Part shown: one piece after another, positions 44,438 through 51,839 of the stretch
Layout: each line of letters starts with the position of its first letter
How positions within the stretch are numbered: position 1 is the stretch's first letter
Source of the DNA: Pseudomonadota bacterium
Lineage (GTDB): Bacteria; Desulfobacterota; Desulfovibrionia; Desulfovibrionales; Desulfovibrionaceae
Assembly (NCBI GenBank): GCA_018822105.1
Contig: JAHJLB010000006.1
Span: 1-51,839 of the forward strand
Reading direction: 5' to 3'
Length of the DNA: 51,839 nt
The notes under the pieces: model-generated
What the model saw: the letters and a program-made list of their open reading frames with translations, nothing else
Told to the model about the DNA's origin: nothing
The model's database searches: none
Position numbers and translations under genes: made by a program

Positions 44438-44905
44438 ATGCCTGCCGCCGTAATCATCCGCGAAGCCCGCCTGGGCGACCTGGACACCCTGGTCGGACTG
44501 CTGGGCCTGCTCTTCGGCCTGGAGGCGGACTTCGCGGCGGATGCGCGGCGGCAGCGCAGCGGGCTGGAGCAGATGCTCGGCAAGGGCCCGCGGGCGGTGC
44601 TGGTGGCGGAGGTCGACGGCCAGGTGGTCGGCCTGGCCACGGCCCAGGTGCTCATCTCCACGGCCGAGGGCGGCCCGGCGCTCCTGGTGGAGGACGTGGT
44701 GGTCCGGCCCGAGTCCCGGGGCCTGGGCATCGGCCGGGCGCTCCTGGCCCGCATCGAGGCCTGGGGCCTGCGCCTGGGGGCCACGCGCCTGCAACTGCTG
44801 GCCGATCGCGACAACGCGCCGGCCCACGCCTTCTACCGCGCCTGCGGCTTTCATCCCACCAACCTCGTCTGCCTGCGGCGCACCGTGCCGACAGCGGGAA
44901 AGTGA
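44438..44905 (+). CDS. GNAT-family N-acetyltransferase in the nif operon
   Basis: ATG 44438 follows GCGAGGAG. The 155-residue protein is a complete GNAT domain: the N-terminal IIREARLGDLDTL, the acetyl-CoA binding V-x-PESRGLGIGRALL motif and the C-terminal NAPAHAFYRACGF. The substrate is unknown. It lies between the ferredoxin and nifE with 35- and 7-base gaps, so it is co-transcribed with nif genes. It could acetylate a protein of the pathway or a small metabolite. Confidence 0.9.
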   Translation: MPAAVIIREARLGDLDTLVGLLGLLFGLEADFAADARRQRSGLEQMLGKGPRAVLVAEVDGQVVGLATAQVLISTAEGGPALLVEDVVVRPESRGLGIGRALLARIEAWGLRLGATRLQLLADRDNAPAHAFYRACGFHPTNLVCLRRTVPTAGK

Positions 44906-44912
44906 GTCCGCC

Positions 44913-46379
44913 ATGACCGAGACAGCCAAGGCCATCACCAGCGAATGCCCAGAGACATTAGAAGAGCGCCCGGCCATCCCGGCGGGGCGTGAGACTATTT
45001 TCGAGGAGCGCAAGGACCAGATCCACCGCATCGGCGAGGGCGAATTCGCCATGGCCTGCAACCGCGACTCCCTGGCCGGGGCCGTGAGCCAGCGCGCCTG
45101 CGTGTTCTGCGGCTCGCGCGTGGTGCTCTACCCCATCGCCGATGCCCTGCACCTGGTGCACGGGCCCATCGGCTGCGCGGCCTACACCTGGGACATCCGC
45201 GGCGCGCTCTCCAGCGGGCCGGAGCTGCATCGGCTGTCCTTCTCCACGGACCTGCAGGAGCTGGACGTGGTCTTCGGCGGCGAAAAGAAGCTGGCCAAGG
45301 CGCTGGATGAACTCATCCCGCGCTACGGGCCCAAGGCCGCCTTCGTCTACTCCACCTGCATCGTGGGCCTCATCGGCGACGACCTGGCCGCCGTGTGCAG
45401 GGCCGCTGCGAAGCGCCACGGCATCCCGGTGATCCCGGTGCAGAGCGAGGGCTTCAAGGGCAACAAGCGCGAGGGCTACCTGGCCGCGTGCAAGGCCATG
45501 CGCACCCTTGTCGGCACCGGCGACACAAGCGGCATCTCCAAGCTGTCCGTGAACATCATGGGCGACTTCAACCTGGCGGGGGAAACCTGGATCATCAAGG
45601 ACTACCTGACGCGCATGGGCGTCGAGGTGGTGGCCGGAATCACGGGCGACGGCCGGGTGGACTCCTTGAGGCGCGCCCACGGCGCGGGCCTGAACCTCGT
45701 GCAGTGCTCCGGCTCCACCCAGGACCTGGCCAGGATGATGCGCGAGGACTTCGGCATCCCGTTTCTGCGCGTGTCCTGGATCGGCATCGAGGACGTGGCC
45801 GAGAGCCTGTACGCCGTGGCCGAGCATTTCGAGCTGACCCAGCCGGAGCTGGCCGGAAACATCGTGGAGCGCACGGCCGAGCTGGTGCGCGCGGAGCTGG
45901 CCGTGCTCATGCCGCAATTGAAGTCCCTGCGCCGCGACCTGGAAGGCAAGAAGGCCGCCGTGTACGTGGGCGGCAGCTTCAAGGCCTTCTCCCTGGTCAA
46001 GGCCTTCCGGCACCTGGGCATGGAGGTGGTCATCGTGGGCTCCCAGACCGGCACCGAGGAGGACTACCGCGAGCTGGCCGCCATCTGCGCGCCCGGCACC
46101 ATCGTGGTGGACGACGCCAACCCCCTGGAGCTCTCGGCCTTCCTCAAGGAGAAGGACGTGGACATCTTTGTGGGCGGCGTGAAGGAGCGGCCCATCGCCT
46201 TCAAGCTGGGCGTGGGCTTCTGCGACCACAACCACGAGCGCAAGATCGCCCTGGAAGGCTTCGTGGGCATGCTGAACTTTGCCAAGGAAGTGCACGCCTC
46301 GGTCTTAAGCCCCATCTGGCGCTTCGTGCCCCGGCGCAATCTCCACAACAGCCCCATGAACGCGGGCGAGGAGGCGTAG
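44913..46379 (+). CDS. nifE: FeMo-cofactor biosynthesis scaffold NifE
   Basis: The start is ATG 44913, 7 bases after the GNAT stop. The 488-residue protein is a NifD homologue with cluster cysteines in QRACVFCGSR, GPIGCAAYTWD and YSTCIVGLIGDD. Later EGFKGNKREGY and DNHERKIALEGF-like regions (here DHNHERKIALEGF) match NifE. It pairs with NifN as the scaffold on which NifB-co is matured with Mo and homocitrate. Its stop lies 3 bases before the nifN ATG. Confidence 0.96.
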   Translation: MTETAKAITSECPETLEERPAIPAGRETIFEERKDQIHRIGEGEFAMACNRDSLAGAVSQRACVFCGSRVVLYPIADALHLVHGPIGCAAYTWDIRGALSSGPELHRLSFSTDLQELDVVFGGEKKLAKALDELIPRYGPKAAFVYSTCIVGLIGDDLAAVCRAAAKRHGIPVIPVQSEGFKGNKREGYLAACKAMRTLVGTGDTSGISKLSVNIMGDFNLAGETWIIKDYLTRMGVEVVAGITGDGRVDSLRRAHGAGLNLVQCSGSTQDLARMMREDFGIPFLRVSWIGIEDVAESLYAVAEHFELTQPELAGNIVERTAELVRAELAVLMPQLKSLRRDLEGKKAAVYVGGSFKAFSLVKAFRHLGMEVVIVGSQTGTEEDYRELAAICAPGTIVVDDANPLELSAFLKEKDVDIFVGGVKERPIAFKLGVGFCDHNHERKIALEGFVGMLNFAKEVHASVLSPIWRFVPRRNLHNSPMNAGEEA

Positions 46380-46382
46380 ACC

Positions 46383-47810
46383 ATGAACATCGACGCCGTC
46401 ATGGATTCCCCGACTGTGGCCGCAGCCGTTGCCCCCGTTGCGCCTGCCAGCGAGTACAAGGGCCCAAGCAACGTCTCCACCACCAACGCCTGCAAGCTCT
46501 GCACCCCGCTGGGCGCCACCCTGGCCTTCAAGGGCGTGGAGGGCGCCGTGAGCTTCCTGCACGGCTCCCAGGGCTGCGCCACCTACATGCGGCGCTACAT
46601 CATCAGCCATTTCCGGGAGCCCATGGACATCGCGTCGAGTTCCCTGGGCGAGAAGAACGCCATCTACGGCGGCGGACCGAACCTCAAGAAGGGGCTCCTC
46701 AACGCCATGCAGAAGTACGGGGCCAAGGTCATCGGCGTGGCCACCACCTGCCTCACCGAGACCATCGGCGACGACGTGCCGCGCCTCTTGGCCGAATTCC
46801 GCGAGGAGTTCCGCGACCTGCCCCTGGCCGAGCTGGTGCACGTGTCCACGCCCAGCTATTCCGGCACGCACATGGACGGGTTCCACGGCGCGGTAAAGGC
46901 CATCGCCAACCAGCTCTGTGTGGATGCAGCCCCGCAGAACGCCCGCGTGAACGTGTTCAGCGGCATGGTCAGCCCGGCGGACATCCGCCACCTGAAGGAG
47001 ATCTGCCTGGCCTTCGGCGTGGAGCCCATCGTCCTGCCGGACTACTCCGAGACCCTGGACGCCCCGGCCCTGCTGGATTACGAGAACATCCCCTCCGGGG
47101 GCACCCCGCTCTCCGACCTCCGGGCCATGAGCGGCGCGCGCGCCTCAATCGATCTGGGCCGGGCCATCAGCGCGCAGGAGACCGCCGGCACCTCCCTGCA
47201 CGGGCGCTTCGGGGTGCCCCTGTTCCGCCTGGGCCTGCCCGTGGGCATCCGCGAAACCGACGCCTTCTTTGAGGCCCTCAAGGCCATCACCGGCGTGGAG
47301 ACCCCGCGCGAGCTGGCCCTTGAGCGCGGCCGCTACATCGACTCCCTGGTGGACGGGCACAAGTACGTCTCGGGCCTGAGGGCCGTGGTCTACGGCGAGG
47401 AGGACCTGTGCATCGGGCTCACCAGCTTCCTGGCCGAGATCGGCGTGCAGCCCGTGCTCGTGGCCACGGGCGCGCGCAACCGCGACCTCGCCGCACACAT
47501 CCAGGCCGCCTGCGGTGACGTGCTGCGCCGGATGCCCATCGTGCGCGAAGGCGCGGACTTCTTCGACATCGTGGAGCAGGCGCAGGGCCTGGCCCCGGAC
47601 CTGCTGGTGGGCCACAGCAAGGGCCAGCGCGCGGCGCGCGACTGGGACATCCCGCTTTTGCGCGTGGGCTTCCCCATCCATGACCGCTTCGGCGGCCAGC
47701 GACTGCTGCACCTGGGCTACCGGGGCGCGCAGAGCCTCTTCGACCGCCTGGTGAACCTCGTCCTGGAAAAGAAGCAGAACGATTCCGACATCGGCTACGG
47801 ATACCTCTAG
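46383..47810 (+). CDS. nifN: FeMo-cofactor biosynthesis scaffold NifN
   Basis: The 475-residue protein is a NifK homologue with cysteines in NACKLCTPLG, GSQGCATYMRRY and ATTCLTETIGDD. The FREPMDIASSSLGE segment is typical of NifN. A 30-residue Ala/Val-rich lead precedes the conserved part. No NifX domain is fused at the C-terminus, unlike the NifN-B or NifN-X fusions of some anaerobes. With NifE it forms the cofactor maturation scaffold. Confidence 0.95.
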   Translation: MNIDAVMDSPTVAAAVAPVAPASEYKGPSNVSTTNACKLCTPLGATLAFKGVEGAVSFLHGSQGCATYMRRYIISHFREPMDIASSSLGEKNAIYGGGPNLKKGLLNAMQKYGAKVIGVATTCLTETIGDDVPRLLAEFREEFRDLPLAELVHVSTPSYSGTHMDGFHGAVKAIANQLCVDAAPQNARVNVFSGMVSPADIRHLKEICLAFGVEPIVLPDYSETLDAPALLDYENIPSGGTPLSDLRAMSGARASIDLGRAISAQETAGTSLHGRFGVPLFRLGLPVGIRETDAFFEALKAITGVETPRELALERGRYIDSLVDGHKYVSGLRAVVYGEEDLCIGLTSFLAEIGVQPVLVATGARNRDLAAHIQAACGDVLRRMPIVREGADFFDIVEQAQGLAPDLLVGHSKGQRAARDWDIPLLRVGFPIHDRFGGQRLLHLGYRGAQSLFDRLVNLVLEKKQNDSDIGYGYL

Positions 47811-47841
47811 CGCCCGCGATCCCTACGCAAAGGAGCCGACC

Positions 47842-49140
47842 ATGCAGACGATACTCGCGCCTTCCTCCGTCAAGCACCCCTGCTTCAACAAGGAGTCTTC
47901 CGGCACCTGCGGCCGCGTACACCTGCCCGTGGCGCCCAAGTGCAACATCCAGTGCAACTACTGCAACAGGAAGTACGACTGCGTGAACGAGTCGCGCCCG
48001 GGCGTCACCAGCGGCGTCCTGAAGCCCTTCCAGGCCCTGGAGTACACCCGCCAGGTGCTGGACAAGGAGCCGCGCATCACGGTGGTCGGCATCGCCGGAC
48101 CCGGCGACCCCATGGCCAATCCGGCGGAGACGCTGGAGACCATGCGCCTCATCCGCCGCGAATACCCGCACATGCTCTTCTGCCTGTCGTCCAACGGCCT
48201 GGCCATGCCCGAATATCTGGACGACCTGGCCGAACTCGGCGTGACCCACGCCACGGTGACGCTGAACACAGTGGACCCGGCCATCGGCGCGCAGGTCTAT
48301 TCCTGGGTGCGCGACGGCAATGTGGTCTACCGCGGCCAGGCCGCGGCGGAGCTCATCCTGGACCGCCAGCTCAAGGCCATCGCCGGGCTCAAGGCGCGGG
48401 GGCTGGCCGTGAAGGTGAACACCATCGTCATCCCCGGCGTCAACGACCAGCCCGGGACCTCCGGGAACATCCTGGCCGTGGCCAAGGCGGCCTGCGAACT
48501 GGGCGTGGACCTCATGAACCTCATGCCCATGCACCCCAACGAGGGCACGCCCTTCGGGCACCTGAGCGAACCCACCAAGGCCCAGATCGACCAGCTGCGC
48601 GCCGAGGCCGGGCCCCTGGTGCCCCAGATGACCCACTGCCGCCGCTGCCGGGCCGACGCCGTGGGCCTGTTGTGCGCCGACCGCTCCGGCGAGCTGGGAG
48701 GCGTGCTGGCCGCCTGCGGCAAGCTGCCCCCTCAGGCCCAGAACGACCGCCCGTATATCGCCGTGGCCAGCCGCGAAGGGCTCCTGGTGAACCTGCACCT
48801 GGGCGAGGCCAAGCGCTTCCATATCTGGGGGCTGGCCGAAGGCGGCGGCTTCCGCATGATCGAAGAGCGCCAGGCCCCGTCGGCGGGCTGCGGCCCCTCG
48901 CGCTGGGAGGATCTGGCGCGCCTGCTGGGCGACTGCCGGGCCGTGCTGGTCAGCGCCCTGGGCGATGCCCCGCGCAGGATCCTGACCGAGCGCGGCGTGC
49001 AGCCCGCCACCTGCTCCGGGTTCATTGAGGACGCCCTGGCCCTGGCCTTTGGCGAGGACGGCCTGGCGCGATTGGAGACGCTCAAGGCCCGGAACGGAGG
49101 CCTTGGCAAGTCCTGCTGCGGCACGGGCGACGGCTGCTAG
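47842..49140 (+). CDS. nifB: nitrogenase cofactor biosynthesis radical-SAM enzyme NifB
   Basis: The 432-residue protein has the complete radical-SAM motif CNIQCNYC (Cys34, 38, 41), the SAM-binding GIAGPGDP, and the NifB-specific HPCF and HCRRCRADAVG cysteines that help hold the K-cluster precursors. A C-terminal NifX-like domain (about 300-420) follows, ending in a Cys/Gly tail (CCGTGDGC). It fuses two [4Fe-4S] units with carbide insertion to make NifB-co, which goes to NifEN. It is the last gene of the nif run. AAAGGAG precedes the ATG. Confidence 0.97.
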   Translation: MQTILAPSSVKHPCFNKESSGTCGRVHLPVAPKCNIQCNYCNRKYDCVNESRPGVTSGVLKPFQALEYTRQVLDKEPRITVVGIAGPGDPMANPAETLETMRLIRREYPHMLFCLSSNGLAMPEYLDDLAELGVTHATVTLNTVDPAIGAQVYSWVRDGNVVYRGQAAAELILDRQLKAIAGLKARGLAVKVNTIVIPGVNDQPGTSGNILAVAKAACELGVDLMNLMPMHPNEGTPFGHLSEPTKAQIDQLRAEAGPLVPQMTHCRRCRADAVGLLCADRSGELGGVLAACGKLPPQAQNDRPYIAVASREGLLVNLHLGEAKRFHIWGLAEGGGFRMIEERQAPSAGCGPSRWEDLARLLGDCRAVLVSALGDAPRRILTERGVQPATCSGFIEDALALAFGEDGLARLETLKARNGGLGKSCCGTGDGC

Positions 49141-49641
49141 CAGCGGCCTTTGGCAACAGCCTTGCCTGGCTCGAGTTGCAAGGGGGGCATGGGCTCGCCG
49201 ACGCTGTCCAGGCCGGCGGGTCCTGATTGCGGGACGCGCACCGCCCCTGCCCTGCGGGCACACGCCAAACAGACACACCCGAAGACCGGCCTCGCCGCCT
49301 CGTGAATTAATGGCAAGGGATGGCTGGGATGCGAATCAGAGAGAAGGCCGCGGACGCCTGTCGTGGGGGAGGCGCCAGGAAGGCTGTGCCAAGAAACCGG
49401 GCAGCCCCCCCACGCGGCGCGACTCCGTAGTCCCAGACGTTCCTGACTGCCTTAGCGGAGGATCCGCGGCAGCGGACCCTGCGAAAGGGTTTGACAAATG
49501 CACCAGATTGTCAAATAAGATTGCGGAACATTTCTTTGCGCAGGCTTGGGGAACGCGATGGCGCGTCTCGGCAACGCAAGAGGACGGCCGTGGTCCGAGG
49601 GAAAGCGACGGGAACCGGCGTACAACATTGAGGGGGGTCAT
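49141..49641. other. gene-free interval after nifB with promoter of the cytochrome gene
   Basis: I see no convincing gene in this 500-base stretch. The first half has short GC-rich inverted repeats (for example TGCCC-tgc-GGGCA near 49251) but no clear T-tailed terminator for the nif operon. The second half holds the promoter and dyad annotated separately and a leader of about 120 bases before the cytochrome GTG. Confidence 0.6.
49490..49522 (+). promoter_or_regulatory. sigma-70 promoter with overlapping dyad, upstream of the cytochrome
   Basis: A perfect inverted repeat TTTGACAA (49490-49497) and TTGTCAAA (49508-49515), with 10 bases between, overlaps a perfect -35 TTGACA (49491-49496). AATAAGAT follows at roughly -10 distance (17-19 bases). 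The overlap suggests an operator for a dimeric repressor or FNR/CRP-class factor, although it is not their exact consensus. Confidence 0.55.
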
Positions 49642-50244
49642 GTGAAGAAAGTGCCTGTCTTGCTGCTTATTGCCGGGTTCATTGTGTGCCTTGCGGGGGT
49701 TGCGGCTGCGGAAGGCCCGCACGACATGCAGTGCATGGACTGCCACACCACCCACTATTCCAAGGGCAGCTATGCCTTCGGCGTGCAGCCCAAGGTCGAG
49801 ATGAACCCCGCCCGGACCAGAACCAGCTCGGATGTCGACGCCATCGACGCCCTCTGTCTGGGCTGCCACAACGAGGAAACGGGCATCAAGCCCATCAAGA
49901 TGCACACCTCCCACCCGACCAGCGTCAGGCCCATCTTTGCCAAGGTTCCGCCCAAGCTGCTCTGGGACGGCAAGTTGACCTGCGTGAGCTGCCACAACCC
50001 CCATCCGTCGAATGCCAACCACAAATACCTGGTGGTCCCGACGAGCAAGGGCAGCAGCATGGGCACCTTCTGCGCCGTGTGCCACCCCGACCAGTCGAGC
50101 TCCGAGACCATGAAGATGGCCGCTTCGGTCACGATCAAGTCCGACCCGGCCCAGGCCCCGATCGTGTTGGTGACCGGGAAGGCTTCCCCGAAGCCGGCCC
50201 CGGCCGTGAAGAAGCCCAGCACCGCTCCGGCCAAGATGCCATAA
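49642..50244 (+). CDS. periplasmic tetraheme cytochrome c
   Basis: Translation starts at GTG 49642 behind AGGGGGG; upstream in-frame ATG codons have no ribosome site. The 200-residue protein has a Sec signal (VPVLLLIAGFIVCLAGVAAA) and four CxxCH heme sites: CMDCH, CLGCH, CVSCH and CAVCH. Extra His residues supply distal ligands. It resembles the doubled-CxxCH/c3-like multiheme group, with a Pro/Lys/Ala-rich C-terminal tail of about 30 residues. It is probably a periplasmic electron carrier. It is monocistronic, with a clear terminator. A link with nitrogen fixation is not evident beyond position. Confidence 0.88.
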   Translation: MKKVPVLLLIAGFIVCLAGVAAAEGPHDMQCMDCHTTHYSKGSYAFGVQPKVEMNPARTRTSSDVDAIDALCLGCHNEETGIKPIKMHTSHPTSVRPIFAKVPPKLLWDGKLTCVSCHNPHPSNANHKYLVVPTSKGSSMGTFCAVCHPDQSSSETMKMAASVTIKSDPAQAPIVLVTGKASPKPAPAVKKPSTAPAKMP

Positions 50245-50271
50245 CCCGGACCGGACCGATACCGAACCAGA

Positions 50272-50305
50272 CCCCGCGGCGAGAACTCCCGTCGCGGGGT
50301 TTTTT
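50272..50305 (+). terminator. rho-independent terminator of the cytochrome gene
   Basis: CCCCGCGGCG pairs with CGTCGCGGGG (10 pairs, one G-U) around an 8-base loop and is followed by TTTTTT. It lies 28 bases after the stop codon. Confidence 0.92.
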
Positions 50306-50421
50306 GCGGTCAGCGTTGGGCGCCCGCGACCGGGGCCATGCCGGTGCCGTGTGCAGTCTAGGCAAAAATGAAGGCTTCACAGCCGCACGTACCATGCGCC
50401 TGCAAAGCCTTGACATCCTAG

Positions 50422-50480
50422 TGGTACGGGAGGGGGAATCGAACCCCCAAGGCCTTGCGACCGGTGGATTTTGAGTCCGC
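50422..50480 (-). tRNA. tRNA-Leu(CAA) 3' fragment: attachment-site scar of an integrated element
   Basis: On the minus strand one reads an anticodon loop CTCAAAA (anticodon CAA), a long variable arm, a T-arm GGGGG-TTCGATT-CCCCC and TCCCGTACCA at the 3' end. The 5' half (acceptor and D-arm) is absent: sequence beyond 50480 does not pair with the acceptor, the anticodon stem has a C-A mismatch, and the acceptor strand looks one base short. It is therefore a partial copy, as left at one end of an element integrated into a tRNA-Leu gene. The intact gene should be at the other end, right of the window. Confidence 0.65.
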
Positions 50481-50522
50481 CGAATGCGTCTTCACTTGTG
50501 CTCACATATTGCCTCAAAGCCA

Positions 50523-50551
50523 TTGACACCACACCTTTTTATAGGCATTAT
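50523..50551 (+). promoter_or_regulatory. sigma-70 promoter of the integrase
   Basis: TTGACA (50523-50528) is followed after 17 bases by CATTAT (50546-50551), about 100 bases before the integrase ATG in an A+T-richer stretch. Confidence 0.55.
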
Positions 50552-50654
50552 ATCTTCATCTGCATTCACCCAAAATAACCATGTATCTGGGGCCAAGTGG
50601 GGAGAGGATGGGGAGAGAAATTCTGCCCACCAGAGTAGACGGGAGAACAAAATC

Positions 50655-51731
50655 ATGGCTGTAATGTGGCATAAAACGAGCTTCGCAGGGGTCCGATACT
50701 ACGAGCATGAATCTCGAAAACATGGCATCCAGCGTGACAAATACTTTGCCATCCGCCACCAAGCTAACGGTGTGCGCAAAGAAGAAGGCCTAGGCTGGTC
50801 CAGCCAGGGCTGGACAGCACAGAAAGCCGCAATGCAGCTAGCCAAGATCAAGGAAGGCCAACGCCTTGGAGAAGGCCCCCAGAGCCTAGCTGAGAAAAGA
50901 ACCTTCGTCAGGAAAGCCAAAGAAAGCGAAGCCAAGGCCAATATCCCGTTTGCCGAGTTCTTCACGGAGCACTATCTCCCCCACGCCAAGCTGAGTAAGC
51001 GCCTCGGAACATGGAGGGTGGAAGAGATTCATTTCCGCTTGTGGCTGTCGCCATTGCTAGGCGAACGACCCATGCGAGAAATCGACGTGGCGGATATGGA
51101 GAAGGTGCGGCACAAGCTCATGGAGGCTAACCGCACCAAGAGAACCGTACAGCACGTATTCTCCACATTTCGCCTGTGCTGGAATCACGCGAAAGCCCGA
51201 AGTATCGTTAAGATTGATTCGCCTACCAAGATCATCCGCCTGGGACGCATCGACAACGCCCGCGTACGCTTTTTGACTCCCGCTGAGGTTGCGGATCTTT
51301 TGGCCGAAGTCCGCGCCACGAGTGAGTCCGCCTTTCGCCTCACAGCCGGAGCGGTCTATACTGGGGCGCGACTGGGAGAACTGTCAGCCCTAACCTGGGG
51401 CAATGTGGACTTGGCGGCCCGCGACCTAACTCTTTTGCACACCAAAACAGGCAAACCGCGCACTGTGCCTATTACGCCTCAACTCCATGAGATCTTGGCG
51501 GGACTGCCCAAAGGCGGACCAGGGGATCTTGTGTTCACCGATGCCAAAGGCGGTGCCCATCGTGAGCAACCTTGGGCCTTTCGCAAGGCCGTGCGCAACC
51601 TAAAGCTGAACGAAGGCCGGGAAGATCGGCGAGAATGGATATGTTTCCACTCCTTAAGGCACACCGCAGCCTCTCTGCTGCTTTCTGCAGGAGTGGACAT
51701 GACCCTACCCCGCCGAGTATACCACCCGTAA
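50655..51731 (+). pseudogene. int: tyrosine recombinase (phage-type integrase), 3' end lost to an IS element
   Basis: The ATG at 50655 has GGGAGA upstream; an earlier in-frame ATG at 50484 lies within the att region and lacks support. The visible 358 codons encode an N-terminal arm-binding part, a SAM-like core-binding domain (about 95-190), and a catalytic domain with the first Arg in TGARLGELSALTW, the Lys in HTKTGKPRTVP and HSLRHTAASLLLSAGVD. The frame then runs into unrelated sequence (TLPRRVYHP, stop), so the LGH motif and the tyrosine nucleophile are missing. It should be inactive. Lower GC and different codon use from the nif genes mark it as foreign. It is next to the tRNA-Leu fragment, as expected for its attachment site. 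Confidence 0.85.
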
Positions 51732-51839
51732 GTTTGGGCTCTGGTGGTTCAGGTTTTCCTCATTCATGGCTCTTCCGTATTCCTCTGGGGCCAATCCGCC
51801 AAGCGAGGTGTGGGGCCGGGCCGTGTTGTAGTCCTGCCG
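51700..51839 (-). mobile_element. end of an IS3-family insertion sequence
   Basis: The integrase homology stops at about 51700, where TGACCCTACCCC begins, an end of the TGA-type seen in IS3-family elements. The sequence from there to the window edge encodes the tail of an IS3 transposase on the minus strand. The other end and any target duplication lie outside the window. Confidence 0.7.
51705..51839 (-). CDS. C-terminal 44 residues of an IS3-family transposase (OrfB, rve core)
   Basis: The minus-strand frame entering from the right edge reads RQDYNTARPHTSLGGLAPEE and ends at a TAG (51705-51707). YNxxRPHxSLGxLxPxE is the conserved C-terminal signature of the IS3 OrfB integrase core. Only this end is in the window, so subgroup and intactness cannot be judged. 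Confidence 0.85.
   Translation of the reverse strand, partial: RQDYNTARPHTSLGGLAPEEYGRAMNEENLNHQSPNLRVVYSAG

Noticed and set aside
49546-49641. An N-terminal extension of the cytochrome
   Set aside because: The signal peptide begins at the GTG at 49642 with AGGGGGG upstream. The extension would push the signal peptide inward.
50484-50654. An N-terminal extension of the integrase starting at ATG 50484
   Set aside because: It would begin inside the attachment-site region and cover the promoter. It has no ribosome site and no family resemblance.

Overview
The window is high-GC DNA with a gene set typical of an anaerobic, diderm, sulfate-reducer-like bacterium, most likely in or near the Desulfovibrionales. 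The order is inferred from the sigma-54 regulators, the Tad locus, the multiheme cytochrome, the NifI-containing nitrogenase operon and codon usage; no 16S gene is present. Nothing in the window is a CRISPR array or an rRNA.

Layout. (1) 1-6601: the start of an unidentified minus-strand protein, a family 2 glycosyltransferase, an aminoacyl-phosphatidylglycerol synthase/flippase (MprF-like) overlapping by 4 nt an AcvB/VirJ-type lipoprotein hydrolase, and a membrane acyltransferase. (2) 6598-20395, minus strand: a hybrid histidine kinase and a nearly complete Tad/Flp pilus locus running from the flp pilin to tadD. A consensus sigma-54 -24/-12 element precedes flp, and two sigma-54 activators lie just upstream (20779-23449). 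(3) 23789-32317, plus strand: a TSUP-family exporter and partner membrane protein, an atypical AAA+ regulator that has lost GAFTGA and the Walker B Asp, a NifX-like small protein, and a dense chain of histidine kinases and receivers with two short proteins. (4) 32504-37841, minus strand: nifA with its own sigma-70-like promoter, and an operon nifV-sORF-modB-modA-modC behind a sigma-54 promoter. (5) 38141-49140, plus strand: nifH-nifI1-nifI2-nifD-nifK, a NifB paralogue lacking the radical-SAM cysteines, a [2Fe-2S] ferredoxin, a GNAT acetyltransferase, nifE, nifN and nifB, behind a consensus sigma-54 promoter. (6) 49642-50305: a tetraheme cytochrome c gene with promoter dyad and terminator. (7) 50422-end: a tRNA-Leu 3' fragment acting as an attachment-site scar, a tyrosine integrase of lower GC, and an IS3-family element that cuts the integrase before its tyrosine.

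How it fits together. Regions 4 and 5 are one nitrogen-fixation regulon: NifA with sigma-54 would fire divergent promoters for Mo uptake plus homocitrate synthesis on one side and for nitrogenase plus cofactor assembly on the other. A nested dyad sits about midway between the two promoters, where no canonical TGT-N10-ACA NifA site is visible. NifI1/NifI2 give post-translational control; no draT/draG, nifU, nifS or nifX gene is seen here. Regions 2 and 3 also appear to be under sigma-54 control, each with its own upstream dyads.

The items I consider most unusual are the NifB-like protein without a radical-SAM cluster site, the degenerate AAA+ regulator feeding a NifX-like/phosphorelay operon, and a short FAxAG module shared between a 96-residue protein and a response-regulator tail.
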